64,000 bases of DNA from Achromobacter sp. HZ34 (GCF_002209485.1 NZ_NJIX01000003.1:186001-250000), one strand, 5' to 3'; shown: positions 39,484 to 49,179, counted from the stretch's first letter. Notes: generated by a model not told the origin, from the sequence alone. A program made the numbers and translations.

Positions 39484-40368
39484 ATGACCGCTGCCTCCGT
39501 CCTGGATACCGCTGCTTTCCCGCGCACTGTCCCGCCCTTGCCCGACGTCATGCTGGAACCCCTGGTCCGCGCCACCTTGCTGGAAGACCTGGGTCGCGCC
39601 GGCGACATCACTACCGACGCCATCGTGCCGCCCGACGCCCAGGCCAGCCTGCGCTTGATGGCGCGCCAGGAAGGCGTGCTGGCCGGGCTGGACCTGGTGC
39701 GCCTGGCCCTGCGCCTGACCGACGCCCGCATCGACTTCCAACCCGTCCTGCACGACGGCGCGCGCCTGCGGGCCGGCAGCCATATCGCTACGCTGCGAGG
39801 ACCCGCGCGTGGCATCCTCACCGCCGAGCGCACCGCCTTGAACTTCCTGTGCCACCTGAGCGGCGTGGCCACGGCGACCGCCGGCATCGCCGACGCCATC
39901 CGTGCGTACGGCACGCGCGTGACCTGCACCCGCAAGACCATGCCCGGCCTGCGTGCGGTGCAGAAGTATGCCGTGCGGGTGGGCGGCGGCAGCAATCATC
40001 GCCATGGCCTGGATGACGCCGTCCTGATCAAGGACAACCACGTCGCCCTGGCCGGTGGTGTCCGCAATGCCATCGAGCGTGCCCGCGCCGCGGTCGGCCA
40101 CATGGTGCGCATCGAACTGGAGGTGGACACCCTGGCACAGCTGGAAGAAGCCCTGGCGCTGGGCGTGGAAGTGGTGTTGCTGGACAACATGAGCCTGGAC
40201 CAATTGCGCCAGGCCAGCGAGATGTGCCGTGGCCGCGCGGTAACCGAGGCATCCGGCCGCATCACGCCGGAGACCGCGCGGGACGTCGCCGCCACCGGTG
40301 TAGACCTGATCGCCGTGGGCTGGATCACGCACAGCGCCCGCGTGCTGGATATCGGCCTGGACGCCTGA
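39484..40368 (+). CDS. nadC: Nicotinate-nucleotide diphosphorylase (carboxylating)
   Basis: 294 residues. QPRTase family: EDLGRAGDITTDAIV at the N-terminus, ERTALNFLCHLSGVAT, the phosphoribosyl-binding CTRKTMPGLRAVQKYAV, GGGSNHRHGLDDAVLIKDNH and the VLLDNMS / EASGRITPETARDVAATGVD barrel strands. It converts quinolinate and PRPP to nicotinate mononucleotide in NAD biosynthesis. The start is the ATG at 39484; the in-frame ATG at 39424 is upstream of the second operator. nadA/nadB are not in the window. The next gene, a Bug protein, begins 10 bases after it. Confidence 0.95.
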   Translation: MTAASVLDTAAFPRTVPPLPDVMLEPLVRATLLEDLGRAGDITTDAIVPPDAQASLRLMARQEGVLAGLDLVRLALRLTDARIDFQPVLHDGARLRAGSHIATLRGPARGILTAERTALNFLCHLSGVATATAGIADAIRAYGTRVTCTRKTMPGLRAVQKYAVRVGGGSNHRHGLDDAVLIKDNHVALAGGVRNAIERARAAVGHMVRIELEVDTLAQLEEALALGVEVVLLDNMSLDQLRQASEMCRGRAVTEASGRITPETARDVAATGVDLIAVGWITHSARVLDIGLDA

Positions 40369-40378
40369 GGGGAACATC

Positions 40379-41533
40379 ATGTCCGTCGAGCCTGTTCGTA
40401 AGGGTGACGCCGTAAACGCCAACGCCGATGGCAGCAGCGATGCAGACGGCTCAAGCGTCACCGTCAGGGCGCCGGCGCCGCGCCGGGCGCGCAATCGCCT
40501 GCGTGCCGCGGGCGCCTTCCTGGTTGCGGCCGTCGGCCTGTCGCTGGGCGCCTTGCGCCTGGGCGTGGCCGAGCCGGCGGGTGGCCCGGCCGCTGCCGCC
40601 GCCGCGGCGGCGGGCTTTCCCAAGCGTCCCATCACCATCCTGGTGACCTTCCCGCCAGGCGGTGGCACCGACCTGCTGGCGCGCCGCCTGGGCGCCGAAC
40701 TGAACCGGGAACTGGGGCAGAACGTCATCGTCGAGAATCGCCCCGGCGCCAGCGGCAACCTGGGTGCGCGCGCTGTCGCCGAAGCCGCGCCCGACGGCTA
40801 CACCCTGCTGATGGTCAACAGCTCCTACGCCATCAATCCTGGCGTCTATCGCAACCTGCCGTTCTCACCGAAGCGCGACCTGCGCGCCGTCATCAACGTT
40901 GCCTTCGTACCGTCCGTGCTGGTCGTGCCGGCGGCCTCGCCCCTGCATACCCTGGGCCAGGCGCTGGCCAGCGCCGGCCGGCAGGATCCCGCCGCGCCGC
41001 CCGCATCCGTCCCGCAACTGGCATACGCTTCCTGCGGCAACGGCACGCCCCAGCACCTGGCTGGCGAAATGCTGCGCCGATCCAGTGGGCGCGCCTTGCA
41101 GCACGTGCCTTATCGCGGCTGCGGACCGGCGCTGACCGACGTGCTGTCCGGCCAGGTCGGCATGGGCATCGTCACGGCTTCCAGTGCCGCGCCGTTCCTG
41201 GCCTCGGGCCGCCTGCGCGCGCTGGCGGTGACGTCACCGCAACGTTCGGAATTGATGCCCGACGTGCCGACCGTCGCGGAGCAGGGCTTTCCTGGCTACA
41301 CGCTGGACCAATGGCACGGACTGCTGGCACCGGCGGGCACGCCCACGGCCGTCATCGCACGCCTGAACACCGCCGTGGCGGACATCATGCGGCGCGAAGA
41401 CGTCCAGCACGACTTGCGCCAGCTGGGCTTCAGCCCCACGCGCAGCTCGCCGCAGGTCTTCCAGACCTTGATCGACAATGACATCGATCGCTTCTCCACG
41501 CTGACCGCGAGCATGAACCTGCACGCCGATTGA
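40379..41533 (+). CDS. Bug/TctC-family substrate-binding protein with N-terminal extension
   Basis: 384 residues, about 60 longer than the family. The ATG is preceded by GAGGGGA 10 bases after nadC. Residues 1-35 are hydrophilic and Ser/Asp-rich, then RRARNRLRAAGAFLVAAVG gives a hydrophobic export segment, and the receptor starts near residue 75. Motifs: PPGGGTDLLARRLG, VENRPGASGN, HVPYRGCGPALTDVL and MPDVPTVAEQG. Two extra cysteine-containing loops (YASCGNGTP, RGCGPAL) could form a disulfide. Linkage to nadC suggests a ligand such as a pyridine carboxylate, but that is a guess. Confidence 0.9.
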   Translation: MSVEPVRKGDAVNANADGSSDADGSSVTVRAPAPRRARNRLRAAGAFLVAAVGLSLGALRLGVAEPAGGPAAAAAAAAGFPKRPITILVTFPPGGGTDLLARRLGAELNRELGQNVIVENRPGASGNLGARAVAEAAPDGYTLLMVNSSYAINPGVYRNLPFSPKRDLRAVINVAFVPSVLVVPAASPLHTLGQALASAGRQDPAAPPASVPQLAYASCGNGTPQHLAGEMLRRSSGRALQHVPYRGCGPALTDVLSGQVGMGIVTASSAAPFLASGRLRALAVTSPQRSELMPDVPTVAEQGFPGYTLDQWHGLLAPAGTPTAVIARLNTAVADIMRREDVQHDLRQLGFSPTRSSPQVFQTLIDNDIDRFSTLTASMNLHAD

Positions 41534-41681
41534 TCCAGGCGGCGTAGAAATCGTCATGGCGGACGGCGCCGAGGGGCAGGCAGGCTGCTGCCCCGCGCGG
41601 TGGCACGATGGATGTTAAAAAGCACTGGCAAGCATGAAGCCGCGTGGATTCGCGGCCGTCGTTATCAACATGGAAGCCGCG

Positions 41682-42080
41682 ATGACCATCACTATCCGCC
41701 AGAACGCCCTGCAGGGCCTGCAATTCACCGCCACGGCGAACGCGCACGATCTGCCCATCGACATGCCGCCGCCGGAAGGCGACGGCCCGGATCCGCATGA
41801 TTTCTTCGACACCTCGCTGGGCGCCTGCAAGGCACTGACGGTCACGTTGTACGCGCGGCGCAAGGGCATCCCGCTGATGTCCATCGACGTCGACGTCCAG
41901 CGCGACAATGCGGAAGAAAGAAAAGGTGTCTATCGCCTGAAGGCCGTGCTGACCCTGAACGGCGACCTCAGCGAAGAACAGCGCGCCGAACTGCTGGACA
42001 TCGCCGGCCGCTGCCCCATCCACAAGCTGATGACGCAAACGGACGTGCAGGTTTCGACAGAACTGGCGCCGGCGGCTTAG
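41682..42080 (+). CDS. OsmC/Ohr-family protein
   Basis: 132 residues from the ATG at 41682 (GGAAG upstream); 41634 is an alternative start. Both redox cysteines of the peroxidase-type OsmC fold are seen, in SLGACKALTVTLYARRKG and in GRCPIHKLM. The family reduces organic hydroperoxides. A YhfA-like subgroup is also possible. Confidence 0.88.
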   Translation: MTITIRQNALQGLQFTATANAHDLPIDMPPPEGDGPDPHDFFDTSLGACKALTVTLYARRKGIPLMSIDVDVQRDNAEERKGVYRLKAVLTLNGDLSEEQRAELLDIAGRCPIHKLMTQTDVQVSTELAPAA

Positions 42081-42135
42081 CGTAGCCTGTCCGTGCGCAT
42101 CCAGCCTGTACTTAGACAGCGCGGCCCCGGGGCGG

Positions 42136-42183
42136 TAGCCCAAAAAGGGGGCGATGGGGGTACCCCCCATCATCAAAAAACCC
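42136..42183. repeat. Dispersed intergenic repeat, copy B
   Basis: TAGCC, an A-run, GGGGG-CGAT, the hairpin GATGGGGG-TAC-CCCCCATC, then an A-tract. It matches copy A at 1801-1850 along its full length. It lies between the convergent OsmC and fabI genes; the A-tract reads as a U-tract on the minus strand, ahead of rather than behind the hairpin. Confidence 0.6.
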
Positions 42184-42205
42184 TATGAAATAGCGCAAGC
42201 CCAGC

Positions 42206-42988
42206 TTATTCCATGCCCGGAACGATGGTCGAGAACCCCGCGTCCACGTGCGTGATCTCACCGGTCACGCCATTGGCAAGATCCGACAGCATGAAGGCCG
42301 CCACATTGCCCACGTCATCGATGCTGACGTTGCGGCGCAGCGGCGCATTTGCCTCGACGTACTTGAGGATGGACGAGAAGTCCTTGATCCCGCTGGCAGC
42401 CAGCGTCTTGATGGGACCGGCCGAAATCCCGTTGGCGCGAATCCCCAACGGGCCCAGCGACGTCGCCAGGTAGCGCACGCTGGCTTCCAGCGACGCCTTG
42501 GCCAAACCCATCGTGTTGTAGTTCGGCACCACGCGTTCCGCGCCCAGGTAGGTCAGCGTCAACACCGACCCCTTGCGGTCCTTCATCAGCGGCAGCGCGG
42601 CCTTGGCCATGGCGGCGAAGCTGTAGGCGGAGATATCATGGGCGACGCGGAAGCCTTCGCGCGACAGGCCTTCCAGGAAGTCGCCGGCGATCGCCTCGCG
42701 CGGCGCGAAGCCGATCGAGTGCACCAGGCCATCCAGGCCATCCCAGTGCTGGGCCAGGCTGTCGAAGGTCGAAGCGATCTGCGCGTCTTCGGCCACGTCG
42801 CATTCCAGCACGATCTTGCTGCCGAATTCGGCGGCGAACTCGCTCACGCGGTCCTTGAATCGCTCGCCGACGTAGGTGAAGGCCAGTTCGGCCCCTTCGC
42901 GATGGCAGGCGCGCGCGATGCCGTAGGCGATCGAACGGTTGGACAGGACGCCCGTGACGAGAATGCGTTTACCGGCGAGAAAACCCAT
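42206..42988 (-). CDS. fabI: Enoyl-[acyl-carrier-protein] reductase (NADH)
   Basis: 260 residues. The FabI start [23 protein letters not shown], the catalytic Tyr-x6-Lys pattern ([12 protein letters not shown]) and the substrate loop [11 protein letters not shown] identify the NADH-dependent enoyl-ACP reductase of fatty-acid elongation. The start at 42988 follows AAGGA; an in-frame ATG at 43024 is rejected. Confidence 0.96.
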   Translation of the reverse strand: MGFLAGKRILVTGVLSNRSIAYGIARACHREGAELAFTYVGERFKDRVSEFAAEFGSKIVLECDVAEDAQIASTFDSLAQHWDGLDGLVHSIGFAPREAIAGDFLEGLSREGFRVAHDISAYSFAAMAKAALPLMKDRKGSVLTLTYLGAERVVPNYNTMGLAKASLEASVRYLATSLGPLGIRANGISAGPIKTLAASGIKDFSSILKYVEANAPLRRNVSIDDVGNVAAFMLSDLANGVTGEITHVDAGFSTIVPGME

Positions 42989-43157
42989 GGTTGGTCCTTG
43001 ATGACGGATCTGGAAAACCGCCATTTTAGGTTATGTGGAGCAGCCTGGCGGCGACAGGGGCAGGAAGGCGAGGATATATCTGATGGCAGCAGCCGGCCAT
43101 GGATGGGTATAACGGCGAGCGATCGGGCTGGTCCGGTCATCCAGGAGTGATCCCGCC

Positions 43158-43691
43158 ATGTACGATATGAGACGCCGCTTGCTGCAAGGGGGAGCCGGTT
43201 CCCTGTTGAGCCACTTGTCCACGAATGCCGTTTCCGCCAGCCTGCCGGCTGCCACCGCTGTATCAGGAGCAGCCATGACCGCGCGTCCGTCCGATGATGT
43301 ATTTACCGGCACTGGCTACCAGCCCGGCCTGCTGCTGCACGTCGTGCTGTTCAAGTACAAGCCCGATGTCACGATGGCGCAGAAGCAGGAGGTGCAGCAC
43401 CGCTTCCTGGCGCTGCGCGAATCGAAGCGTAGCGGGGCCGCGTCGCCCTATATCCTTTCCATCACCTCCGGCCATCAAAACAGTATGGAAGGGGCCGGCC
43501 TGGGCTTCGAGCAGGGTTTTACCGTGGCGTTCAGTTCCGCCGGCGACCGCAACTACTACGTCGGCAAGCCCATCGTGAATGACCCGGCGCATTTCGATCC
43601 ACACCATGAGAAATTCAAGGCGTTCGTCGGTCCGCTGCTGGCACCGCAGGACGGCGTGCTGGTGTTCGACTACGCGGTCGACGCGCCATAG
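43158..43691 (+). CDS. Dabb (stress-responsive A/B barrel) domain protein, exported
   Basis: 177 residues. The N-terminus MYDMRRRLLQGGAGSLLSHL is twin-arginine-like, followed by an Ala-rich stretch, then a Dabb domain (LLHVVLFKYKPDV, KQEVQHRFLALRES, FTVAFSSAGDRNYYVGKPIVND, HHEKFKAFVGPLL). The family includes small ferredoxin-like barrels of unknown or enzymatic role. The function here is unknown. Confidence 0.8.
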   Translation: MYDMRRRLLQGGAGSLLSHLSTNAVSASLPAATAVSGAAMTARPSDDVFTGTGYQPGLLLHVVLFKYKPDVTMAQKQEVQHRFLALRESKRSGAASPYILSITSGHQNSMEGAGLGFEQGFTVAFSSAGDRNYYVGKPIVNDPAHFDPHHEKFKAFVGPLLAPQDGVLVFDYAVDAP

Positions 43692-43739
43692 CAGGGCGAT
43701 GCCATGGGCGGGCGACGCCCTGGCCATGGCAAGGCAACG

Positions 43740-44504
43740 CTAGACCGACAGCAAGGCAACCTTGCCGGTTTCAACGTCATAGATCGCGGGTTGCACCCGC
43801 AGGTCGCCCCTCGCGACGTGCTGGGCGATGACCGGCGACGCAGTGCTCAACACCTTGGCCTGCTCGATGGCGTTCTGCTCGACCACCGCGCGGTATCCCT
43901 TCGACGGGGTATTGGTGATGGCCGTGCGCATATAGGAATACAGGGTGGTGACCTGCCCCGGCACGTCCTTGTTGTCGAGGGCCGCCTTGACGGCGCCGCA
44001 TTGGGTGTGGCCCAGCACCATCAGGGTCTTGACCTTCAAGGCTTCCACCGCGTACTCCAGGCTGCCTATAACGACCGACGAGGCGACATTGCCTGCCACG
44101 CGCACTGTGAAGATATTGCCGATGGACTGGTCGAATAGCAGTTCCACGGGGACGCGCGAATCAGAACAGGCCAGCAGTGCAGCGAACGGCGACTGGCTTT
44201 CCGCCGTTTGCGAGCGCAGCATTTCGAAGTCTCGCGGAGACCCCGTGTGCCTGAGGCGCAGATACCGGGCGTTGCCGGCCAGCAGTTTCGCCACGGCTTC
44301 GTCCGGGGTGTTGGCGGGCAGCGGGGCCAGCAGCTTGGGCGCGGCGGCCAGCGCGGGCGCGGCGCTCAAGGCCAGGCCGCTCGCCGCCGCGGCGGCCATG
44401 GTCAGGCCCATGAAGCGGCGGCGGGCAGGTTGGCTTGTGTTAGCGCCAGAATCCTGCGTGGTACCGCAGTTGCAAAGCAGAGAATGGTCATGCTTGACGG
44501 ACAT
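43740..44504 (-). CDS. Beta-class carbonic anhydrase, exported
   Basis: 254 residues. A Tat-type signal (RRRFMGLTMAAAAASGLALSA) suggests export, unusual for this enzyme class. Zinc ligands of beta carbonic anhydrase are present: CSDSRVPVE, then GHTQCGA, with EYAVEALKVKTLMVLGH between. The start at 44504 is preceded by GGAAC; the in-frame extension to 44588 is not used. It interconverts CO2 and bicarbonate, here presumably in the periplasm. Confidence 0.93.
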   Translation of the reverse strand: MSVKHDHSLLCNCGTTQDSGANTSQPARRRFMGLTMAAAAASGLALSAAPALAAAPKLLAPLPANTPDEAVAKLLAGNARYLRLRHTGSPRDFEMLRSQTAESQSPFAALLACSDSRVPVELLFDQSIGNIFTVRVAGNVASSVVIGSLEYAVEALKVKTLMVLGHTQCGAVKAALDNKDVPGQVTTLYSYMRTAITNTPSKGYRAVVEQNAIEQAKVLSTASPVIAQHVARGDLRVQPAIYDVETGKVALLSV

Positions 44505-44602
44505 TTGTCGTTCCAGAAAGTGGTGGATTGCCCACGTAGTATCTGGAACGGCCGCGACCGAGAGAATCAGATTTCTCTCGGCCAGCATGAATCAGGTATG
44601 AA

Positions 44603-46015
44603 TTATCCGCGGACGCTGGTGCCCGGTACGCGCAGGGTGCTACCCACCTTCAGGTTATTCCCCTTCAGATTATTCAGCGCCCGCAGCGCGTCCACCGAGG
44701 TGCTGTACTGGCGCGCCAGCGAGAACAGGGTATCGCCATTGCGCACCGTGTGCTGGCGGACGTTGGGCTTCACCGCATTCGGCTTGACGGAGGCCAGGCG
44801 GGCCGGGCTCTGCGCCACCGCCGGCTTGATCTCCGCGCGCTCCGCGCCATCCGACATATCGAGCGAGGCCACTTGCACGCCACCGCCGCTGCCAGGCACC
44901 AGCAGATTCTGCGCCACGGCGGATTTCTGCCGGTGCGGAATCTCGTTGACCTGGCGCAGCGTGGCTTCGGTCACGCCGAAACGCTTGGCGATGGCGGCAT
45001 ACGATTCGCCACGGCGCGCGCTATACACCTTCCAACTGGACAGCTGGCCTTTGTAGGCATCGATATTGGCGTTGAAGATGGCCACGCGGTCGGCCGGCAG
45101 GATCAGCGTGGAGGCGTGCTCGCCACGTATCAACGGACGGTTGAAAGAGGGATTCAGGGCCTTGAACTCGTCCACCGGCATTTCGGCCAGGCGGGCAGCC
45201 ACTTCCACGTCCATGTCCTGACTCTTCTGGACCGTGGCGAAATAGGGCTGATTGCCCACCGGCGGCAGCACCATCGCGTATTTCGCGGGGTCGGCGATGA
45301 TGTTCTTGATGGCCTGCAACTTGGGCACGTAATTGCGGGTCTCGTCAGGCATGGACAAGGACAGATAGTCCGTCGGCAAGCCCGCGGCGGCATTCTTGGC
45401 CATGGCGCGCTGCACCGACCCTTCGCCCCAGTTATAGGAGGCCAGCGCCAGATACCAGTCGCCCTGCATGTCGAACAGATTGCTCAGGTAGTCGAGGGCC
45501 GCATTGGTCGAGGCGATCGGGTCGCGCCGTTCGTCGCGCCACCAATCCTGCTTCAGGTTGTAGTGCGTGCCCGTCGCCGGGACGAATTGCCACAGGCCCG
45601 AGGCTTGCGAGCGAGACAGCGCGGTCGGGTTGTAGGCGCTTTCGACAAAAGGCAGCAGTGCCAATTCGGTAGGCAGGCCGCGCTGGTTGATTTCGTCGGT
45701 GACGTAGTAGAGATATTTGCCCGCGCGTTCGGCCATGCGTTGCATGGCTTCGGGATGCGACGCGTAGTACTCGGTCCATTGCTCGGACAGTGGCGTATTC
45801 AGATTGGGGATGGCGAAACCACGGCGGATACGGTCCCAGACGTCACGCGCGGGGTGCGTCAGGTCGACGGTGCGCGAAGTCACCGCGGCGACATATCGAT
45901 TGGGGTATCCAGGTTGCTTGGAATCGGCGTCAGACAGGTTCTGTTTCGGCGCTGTTCCCGCGCAGCCTGCCAGTACGGCAAACAGCAGGGGAACAATCAG
46001 TCGGAGCAATTTCAT
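44603..46015 (-). CDS. mltD: Membrane-bound lytic murein transglycosylase D
   Basis: 470 residues. Lipoprotein signal with lipobox LAGC at residues 15-18. The SLT domain has the catalytic Glu in LLPFVESAYNPTALSR and the GLWQFVPATGTHY motif. Two LysM repeats follow: YSARRGESYAAIAKRFGVTE (about residue 325) and HTVRNGDTLFSLARQYS (about residue 420). It cleaves peptidoglycan glycans to 1,6-anhydro products. It lies 8 bases downstream of gloB on the same strand, the same order as in E. coli. Confidence 0.95.
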   Translation of the reverse strand: MKLLRLIVPLLFAVLAGCAGTAPKQNLSDADSKQPGYPNRYVAAVTSRTVDLTHPARDVWDRIRRGFAIPNLNTPLSEQWTEYYASHPEAMQRMAERAGKYLYYVTDEINQRGLPTELALLPFVESAYNPTALSRSQASGLWQFVPATGTHYNLKQDWWRDERRDPIASTNAALDYLSNLFDMQGDWYLALASYNWGEGSVQRAMAKNAAAGLPTDYLSLSMPDETRNYVPKLQAIKNIIADPAKYAMVLPPVGNQPYFATVQKSQDMDVEVAARLAEMPVDEFKALNPSFNRPLIRGEHASTLILPADRVAIFNANIDAYKGQLSSWKVYSARRGESYAAIAKRFGVTEATLRQVNEIPHRQKSAVAQNLLVPGSGGGVQVASLDMSDGAERAEIKPAVAQSPARLASVKPNAVKPNVRQHTVRNGDTLFSLARQYSTSVDALRALNNLKGNNLKVGSTLRVPGTSVRG

Positions 46016-46023
46016 CAGTCAGA

Positions 46024-46845
46024 TCACTTGAAGTTATTCTTCCATTCCCGAAGTACGGCAAATACTTCGACCGGCGAGGTTAGTGAACGCCCAGCCTGAA
46101 CTGCGGCAGCTTTGGCAACATCAACTTGCTGGGTGCGCAGAAACGGATTTGTGTCCTTCTCCTGGCCTATCGAAGAGGGCAGAGTCGGAAGACCTTGTTC
46201 GCGCAGTTGCTGGGCCCGCTGATACCACTGATGCAGGGTGCGGTTGGCGGGTTCTACGGCCGATGCCCAGCGCAAGTTGCCCAGAGTGTACTCGTGAGCG
46301 CAGAAAACTTGTGTTTCAGGCGGTAATGTTACGAATTTTTCCAAGGATGCGTACATTTGCGCGGGCGTTCCTTCGAACAGCCGGCCACAGCCGCCCGCGA
46401 ACAGTGTGTCCCCACAGAAGAGCGCGGCCGATACGCCGGCCGCGCGGCCCCAGTAGGCGATGTGGCCTGCAGTGTGGCCAGGGACATCGAGCACGCCGAG
46501 GTCCAGATCCAGCTCGTGCAGTTGCACTCGATCGCCCTCTTGTAAAGGAAAGTCACAACGTGGCAGTGTTTCAAGCGCGGGGCCGTACACCACGGCGCCG
46601 GTGGCGCGCGCCAGCTCCAGCACACCGCCCACATGGTCGGCGTGGTGATGCGTGAGTAGAATGGCGCGCAGTTGCAGGTCCAGTTTTTCCAGCGCGGCAA
46701 AAACGGGGGCTGCGTCGCCGGGGTCCACCACGGCGGCCAGGCCCTGATTGCGCAGTAGCCAGATGTAGTTGTCGGCGAAGGCCGGCACCGGCAGGATGAC
46801 GGGACCCTGGGCGCCGACGCCAGCGGGGGCGTGGGTAGCTTGCAT
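46024..46845 (-). CDS. gloB: Hydroxyacylglutathione hydrolase (glyoxalase II)
   Basis: 273 residues of the metallo-beta-lactamase fold: LLTHHHADHVGG, DVPGHTAGH and the FCGDTLF and FCAHEYTLGNLRWA motifs characteristic of glyoxalase II. It hydrolyses S-D-lactoylglutathione in methylglyoxal detoxification. It is divergent from the methyltransferase with only 19 bases between the two starts. Confidence 0.96.
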   Translation of the reverse strand: MQATHAPAGVGAQGPVILPVPAFADNYIWLLRNQGLAAVVDPGDAAPVFAALEKLDLQLRAILLTHHHADHVGGVLELARATGAVVYGPALETLPRCDFPLQEGDRVQLHELDLDLGVLDVPGHTAGHIAYWGRAAGVSAALFCGDTLFAGGCGRLFEGTPAQMYASLEKFVTLPPETQVFCAHEYTLGNLRWASAVEPANRTLHQWYQRAQQLREQGLPTLPSSIGQEKDTNPFLRTQQVDVAKAAAVQAGRSLTSPVEVFAVLREWKNNFK

Positions 46846-46864
46846 GATCTAAGGAATCCAAAGC

Positions 46865-47629
46865 GTGGCAGAAGAAATTGCGCCGATTGTAGAACTGGCC
46901 GAGTGGTTCGAGACACCACCGGGGCAGTATGCGCTGCGCTGGGAGCAGGCTCAATTCGATGCGGTAGTCGCTGACGTGTTCGGTTTCAATGCCCTGCAGG
47001 TGGGGCTGGCCGAGCTGGATCTGTTGCGTGCGAACCGTATGCCTTTCAAGGCTTACGTGGGCGAAGTCATGCCCGAACCCGAGGTGGCGGCACGCTGGCA
47101 GGCCTGCACCGTGGCGGATCCGCATGCGTTGCCGTTCGAATCAGGCAGCGTCGACCTGTTGATCCTGCCGCATGCGTTCGAGTGTACCGACGCGCCGCAC
47201 GAGGTGTTGCGTGAAGTGGAACGCGTGCTGATGCCGGAGGGGCGAGTGGTGATATCGGGCTTCAATCCCTGGAGCCTGTGGGGCGCGCGCAATCGCATGC
47301 CGGGCATGGAGCCGTGGCTGCCGCATGCGCCGTCGGCCCAGGTGTCGCTGGCGCGGGTGAAGGATTGGCTGAAGCTGCTGTCCTTCGAGGTGGATCGCGG
47401 ACGTTTCGGCTGCTATGCGCCCGCCTGCCAGACCGATATCTGGCTGGATCGCTGGAAATTCCTGGAATCCGCCGGGGATCGGTGGTGGGCGGTGTGCGGC
47501 GCGGTGTATGTGGTGTCCGCCGTCAAACGGGTGGCCAGCATGCGCTTGATCGGGCCGGCGTGGAAGCAGAAGCGCAAGGCGCCTGCGGCGGCTTCGGTGG
47601 TGGCGAACCATCGCGTCGGGGATCTTTGA
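46865..47629 (+). CDS. Class I SAM-dependent methyltransferase (YafS-like)
   Basis: 254 residues, GTG start. A methyltransferase-11-like domain is recognisable from DPHALPFESGSVDLLILPHAFE and LREVERVLMPEGRVVISGFNPWSLWG. The position between gloB and rnhA is that of E. coli yafS. The substrate is unknown. Confidence 0.85.
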   Translation: MAEEIAPIVELAEWFETPPGQYALRWEQAQFDAVVADVFGFNALQVGLAELDLLRANRMPFKAYVGEVMPEPEVAARWQACTVADPHALPFESGSVDLLILPHAFECTDAPHEVLREVERVLMPEGRVVISGFNPWSLWGARNRMPGMEPWLPHAPSAQVSLARVKDWLKLLSFEVDRGRFGCYAPACQTDIWLDRWKFLESAGDRWWAVCGAVYVVSAVKRVASMRLIGPAWKQKRKAPAAASVVANHRVGDL

Positions 47630-47702
47630 CCGCGGGCATGTGCGGGCGGCCGCGTGCAACTGGTAGCGCGTATCATGCGCGGCTACGATTTTGTTGAATT
47701 GA

Positions 47703-48200
47703 GTGGAATCTATCGTTTTGGCTACTGACGCGCTCCCCAAGGTGGAAATCTGGACCGATGGTGCTTGCAAGGGCAATCCCGGGCCTGGCGGTTGGGGCGT
47801 GTTGCTGCGAGCGGGCACGCATGAGAAAACCATGCATGGCGGCGAGATGTCGACCACCAATAACCGCATGGAACTGATGGCCGTCATCGAGGGCCTGGGC
47901 GTGTTGAACAAGGGCTGCAATGTCACCATCCACACTGATTCGCAGTATGTGATGAAGGGCATGACCGAGTGGTTGGCCAACTGGAAGCGGCGCGGGTGGG
48001 TGACGGCCGAGAAAAAACCTGTAAAAAATGCCGATCTGTGGCGGCTGCTCGACGAGCAGGTGCAGCGACATCAGGTGACGTGGCGCTGGGTGCGCGGACA
48101 CGCGGGCGATCCCGGTAACGAGATGGCCGATCTGCTGGCCAACCGGGGCGTGGAAGAGGCGCGGCGGCAGGATCTCACGCGCCGCACCGGGGCGGCTTGA
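47703..48200 (+). CDS. rnhA: Ribonuclease HI
   Basis: 165 residues from the GTG at 47703; the TTG at 47718 is a possible alternative and neither has a good ribosome site. Active-site acidic residues are in [30 protein letters not shown] and TIHTDSQYV, and [18 protein letters not shown] gives the last histidine and aspartate. It degrades RNA in RNA:DNA hybrids. It overlaps no gene and is followed by dnaQ on the same strand (in E. coli the two are divergent). Confidence 0.95.
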   Translation: MESIVLATDALPKVEIWTDGACKGNPGPGGWGVLLRAGTHEKTMHGGEMSTTNNRMELMAVIEGLGVLNKGCNVTIHTDSQYVMKGMTEWLANWKRRGWVTAEKKPVKNADLWRLLDEQVQRHQVTWRWVRGHAGDPGNEMADLLANRGVEEARRQDLTRRTGAA

Positions 48201-48282
48201 GCGGGGCCGGGCGCGCTGCCCGGTCGCGCATTTGGGTGGCGTACACTGTCGCCTTGCCGTTTTTTGCTACGTGATTGCCTCC

Positions 48283-49023
48283 ATGCGCCAGATCATCTTC
48301 GATACTGAAACCACCGGGCTGGATCCCGCCCAGGGCCACCGCATCGTCGAAATCGGTTGTGTCGAACTGCTCAACCGCACGGTCACTGGCCGCAATATGC
48401 ACGTGTACCTCAATCCGGACCGCGACAGCGATCCTGAAGCGTTGGCGGTGCATGGCCTGACCACCGAATTCCTGTCCGACAAGCCGCGCTTCGCGGAAGT
48501 AGCCGACGAACTGATGGAGTTCATGCGCGGGGCCGAAGTGATCATTCACAACGCAGCGTTCGATACCAAGTTCGTCAACGCCGAGATGGCGCGCCTGGGC
48601 AAGCCCGTGATGACGGAGTATTGCGCCAAGATCACCGATTCGCTGATGGAAGCGCGCCAGCAGCGCCCTGGCAAGCGCAATTCGCTCGATGCGCTATGCG
48701 ATTTCTACGGCATCTCGAACGCGCACCGTACGCTGCACGGGGCATTGCTGGATGCGCAGTTGCTGGGCGAAGTCTGGCTGGCGATGACGCGAGGGCAGGA
48801 TGCCCTGCTGATCGAGGTCGACGAGGACGGTGGCAACGAGACCGGCCGCGAAGTGCTGGCCCGTTTCGACGCGTCGGGCCTGCCGGTGTTGATGGCCAGC
48901 CCGGAAGAGCTGGCGGAGCACCAGGAGTACCTGCTGGTCCTGGACAAGTCCGTGGGCGGAGCCAGTGTCTGGCGCACCTATGATCCCTTGCCGCCACCGA
49001 CCGAGGCCGCGCCGGCGGCATGA
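48283..49023 (+). CDS. dnaQ: DNA polymerase III epsilon subunit (3'-5' exonuclease)
   Basis: 246 residues from the ATG at 48283; the frame extends upstream to 48232 without a proper start context. Exonuclease motifs: FDTETTGLD (Exo I), HNAAFDTKF (Exo II) and HRTLHGALLDAQL (Exo III epsilon). It proofreads replication errors and binds the alpha subunit through its C-terminus. Confidence 0.95.
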   Translation: MRQIIFDTETTGLDPAQGHRIVEIGCVELLNRTVTGRNMHVYLNPDRDSDPEALAVHGLTTEFLSDKPRFAEVADELMEFMRGAEVIIHNAAFDTKFVNAEMARLGKPVMTEYCAKITDSLMEARQQRPGKRNSLDALCDFYGISNAHRTLHGALLDAQLLGEVWLAMTRGQDALLIEVDEDGGNETGREVLARFDASGLPVLMASPEELAEHQEYLLVLDKSVGGASVWRTYDPLPPPTEAAPAA

Positions 49024-49179
49024 AGCAAGCCGGGGAAACCTGGAGATCCGTGTTTCACCCCCATGAAGCCGGCCTGACAAATGTTTCGGGCAGCGAAGTG
49101 CAACTGACGATCGTGTCGTTATTTTTCATTCCCGCTTGCCGATCTCCAAAAAACCGTGCTATATTCGCTGTCTCACTTC

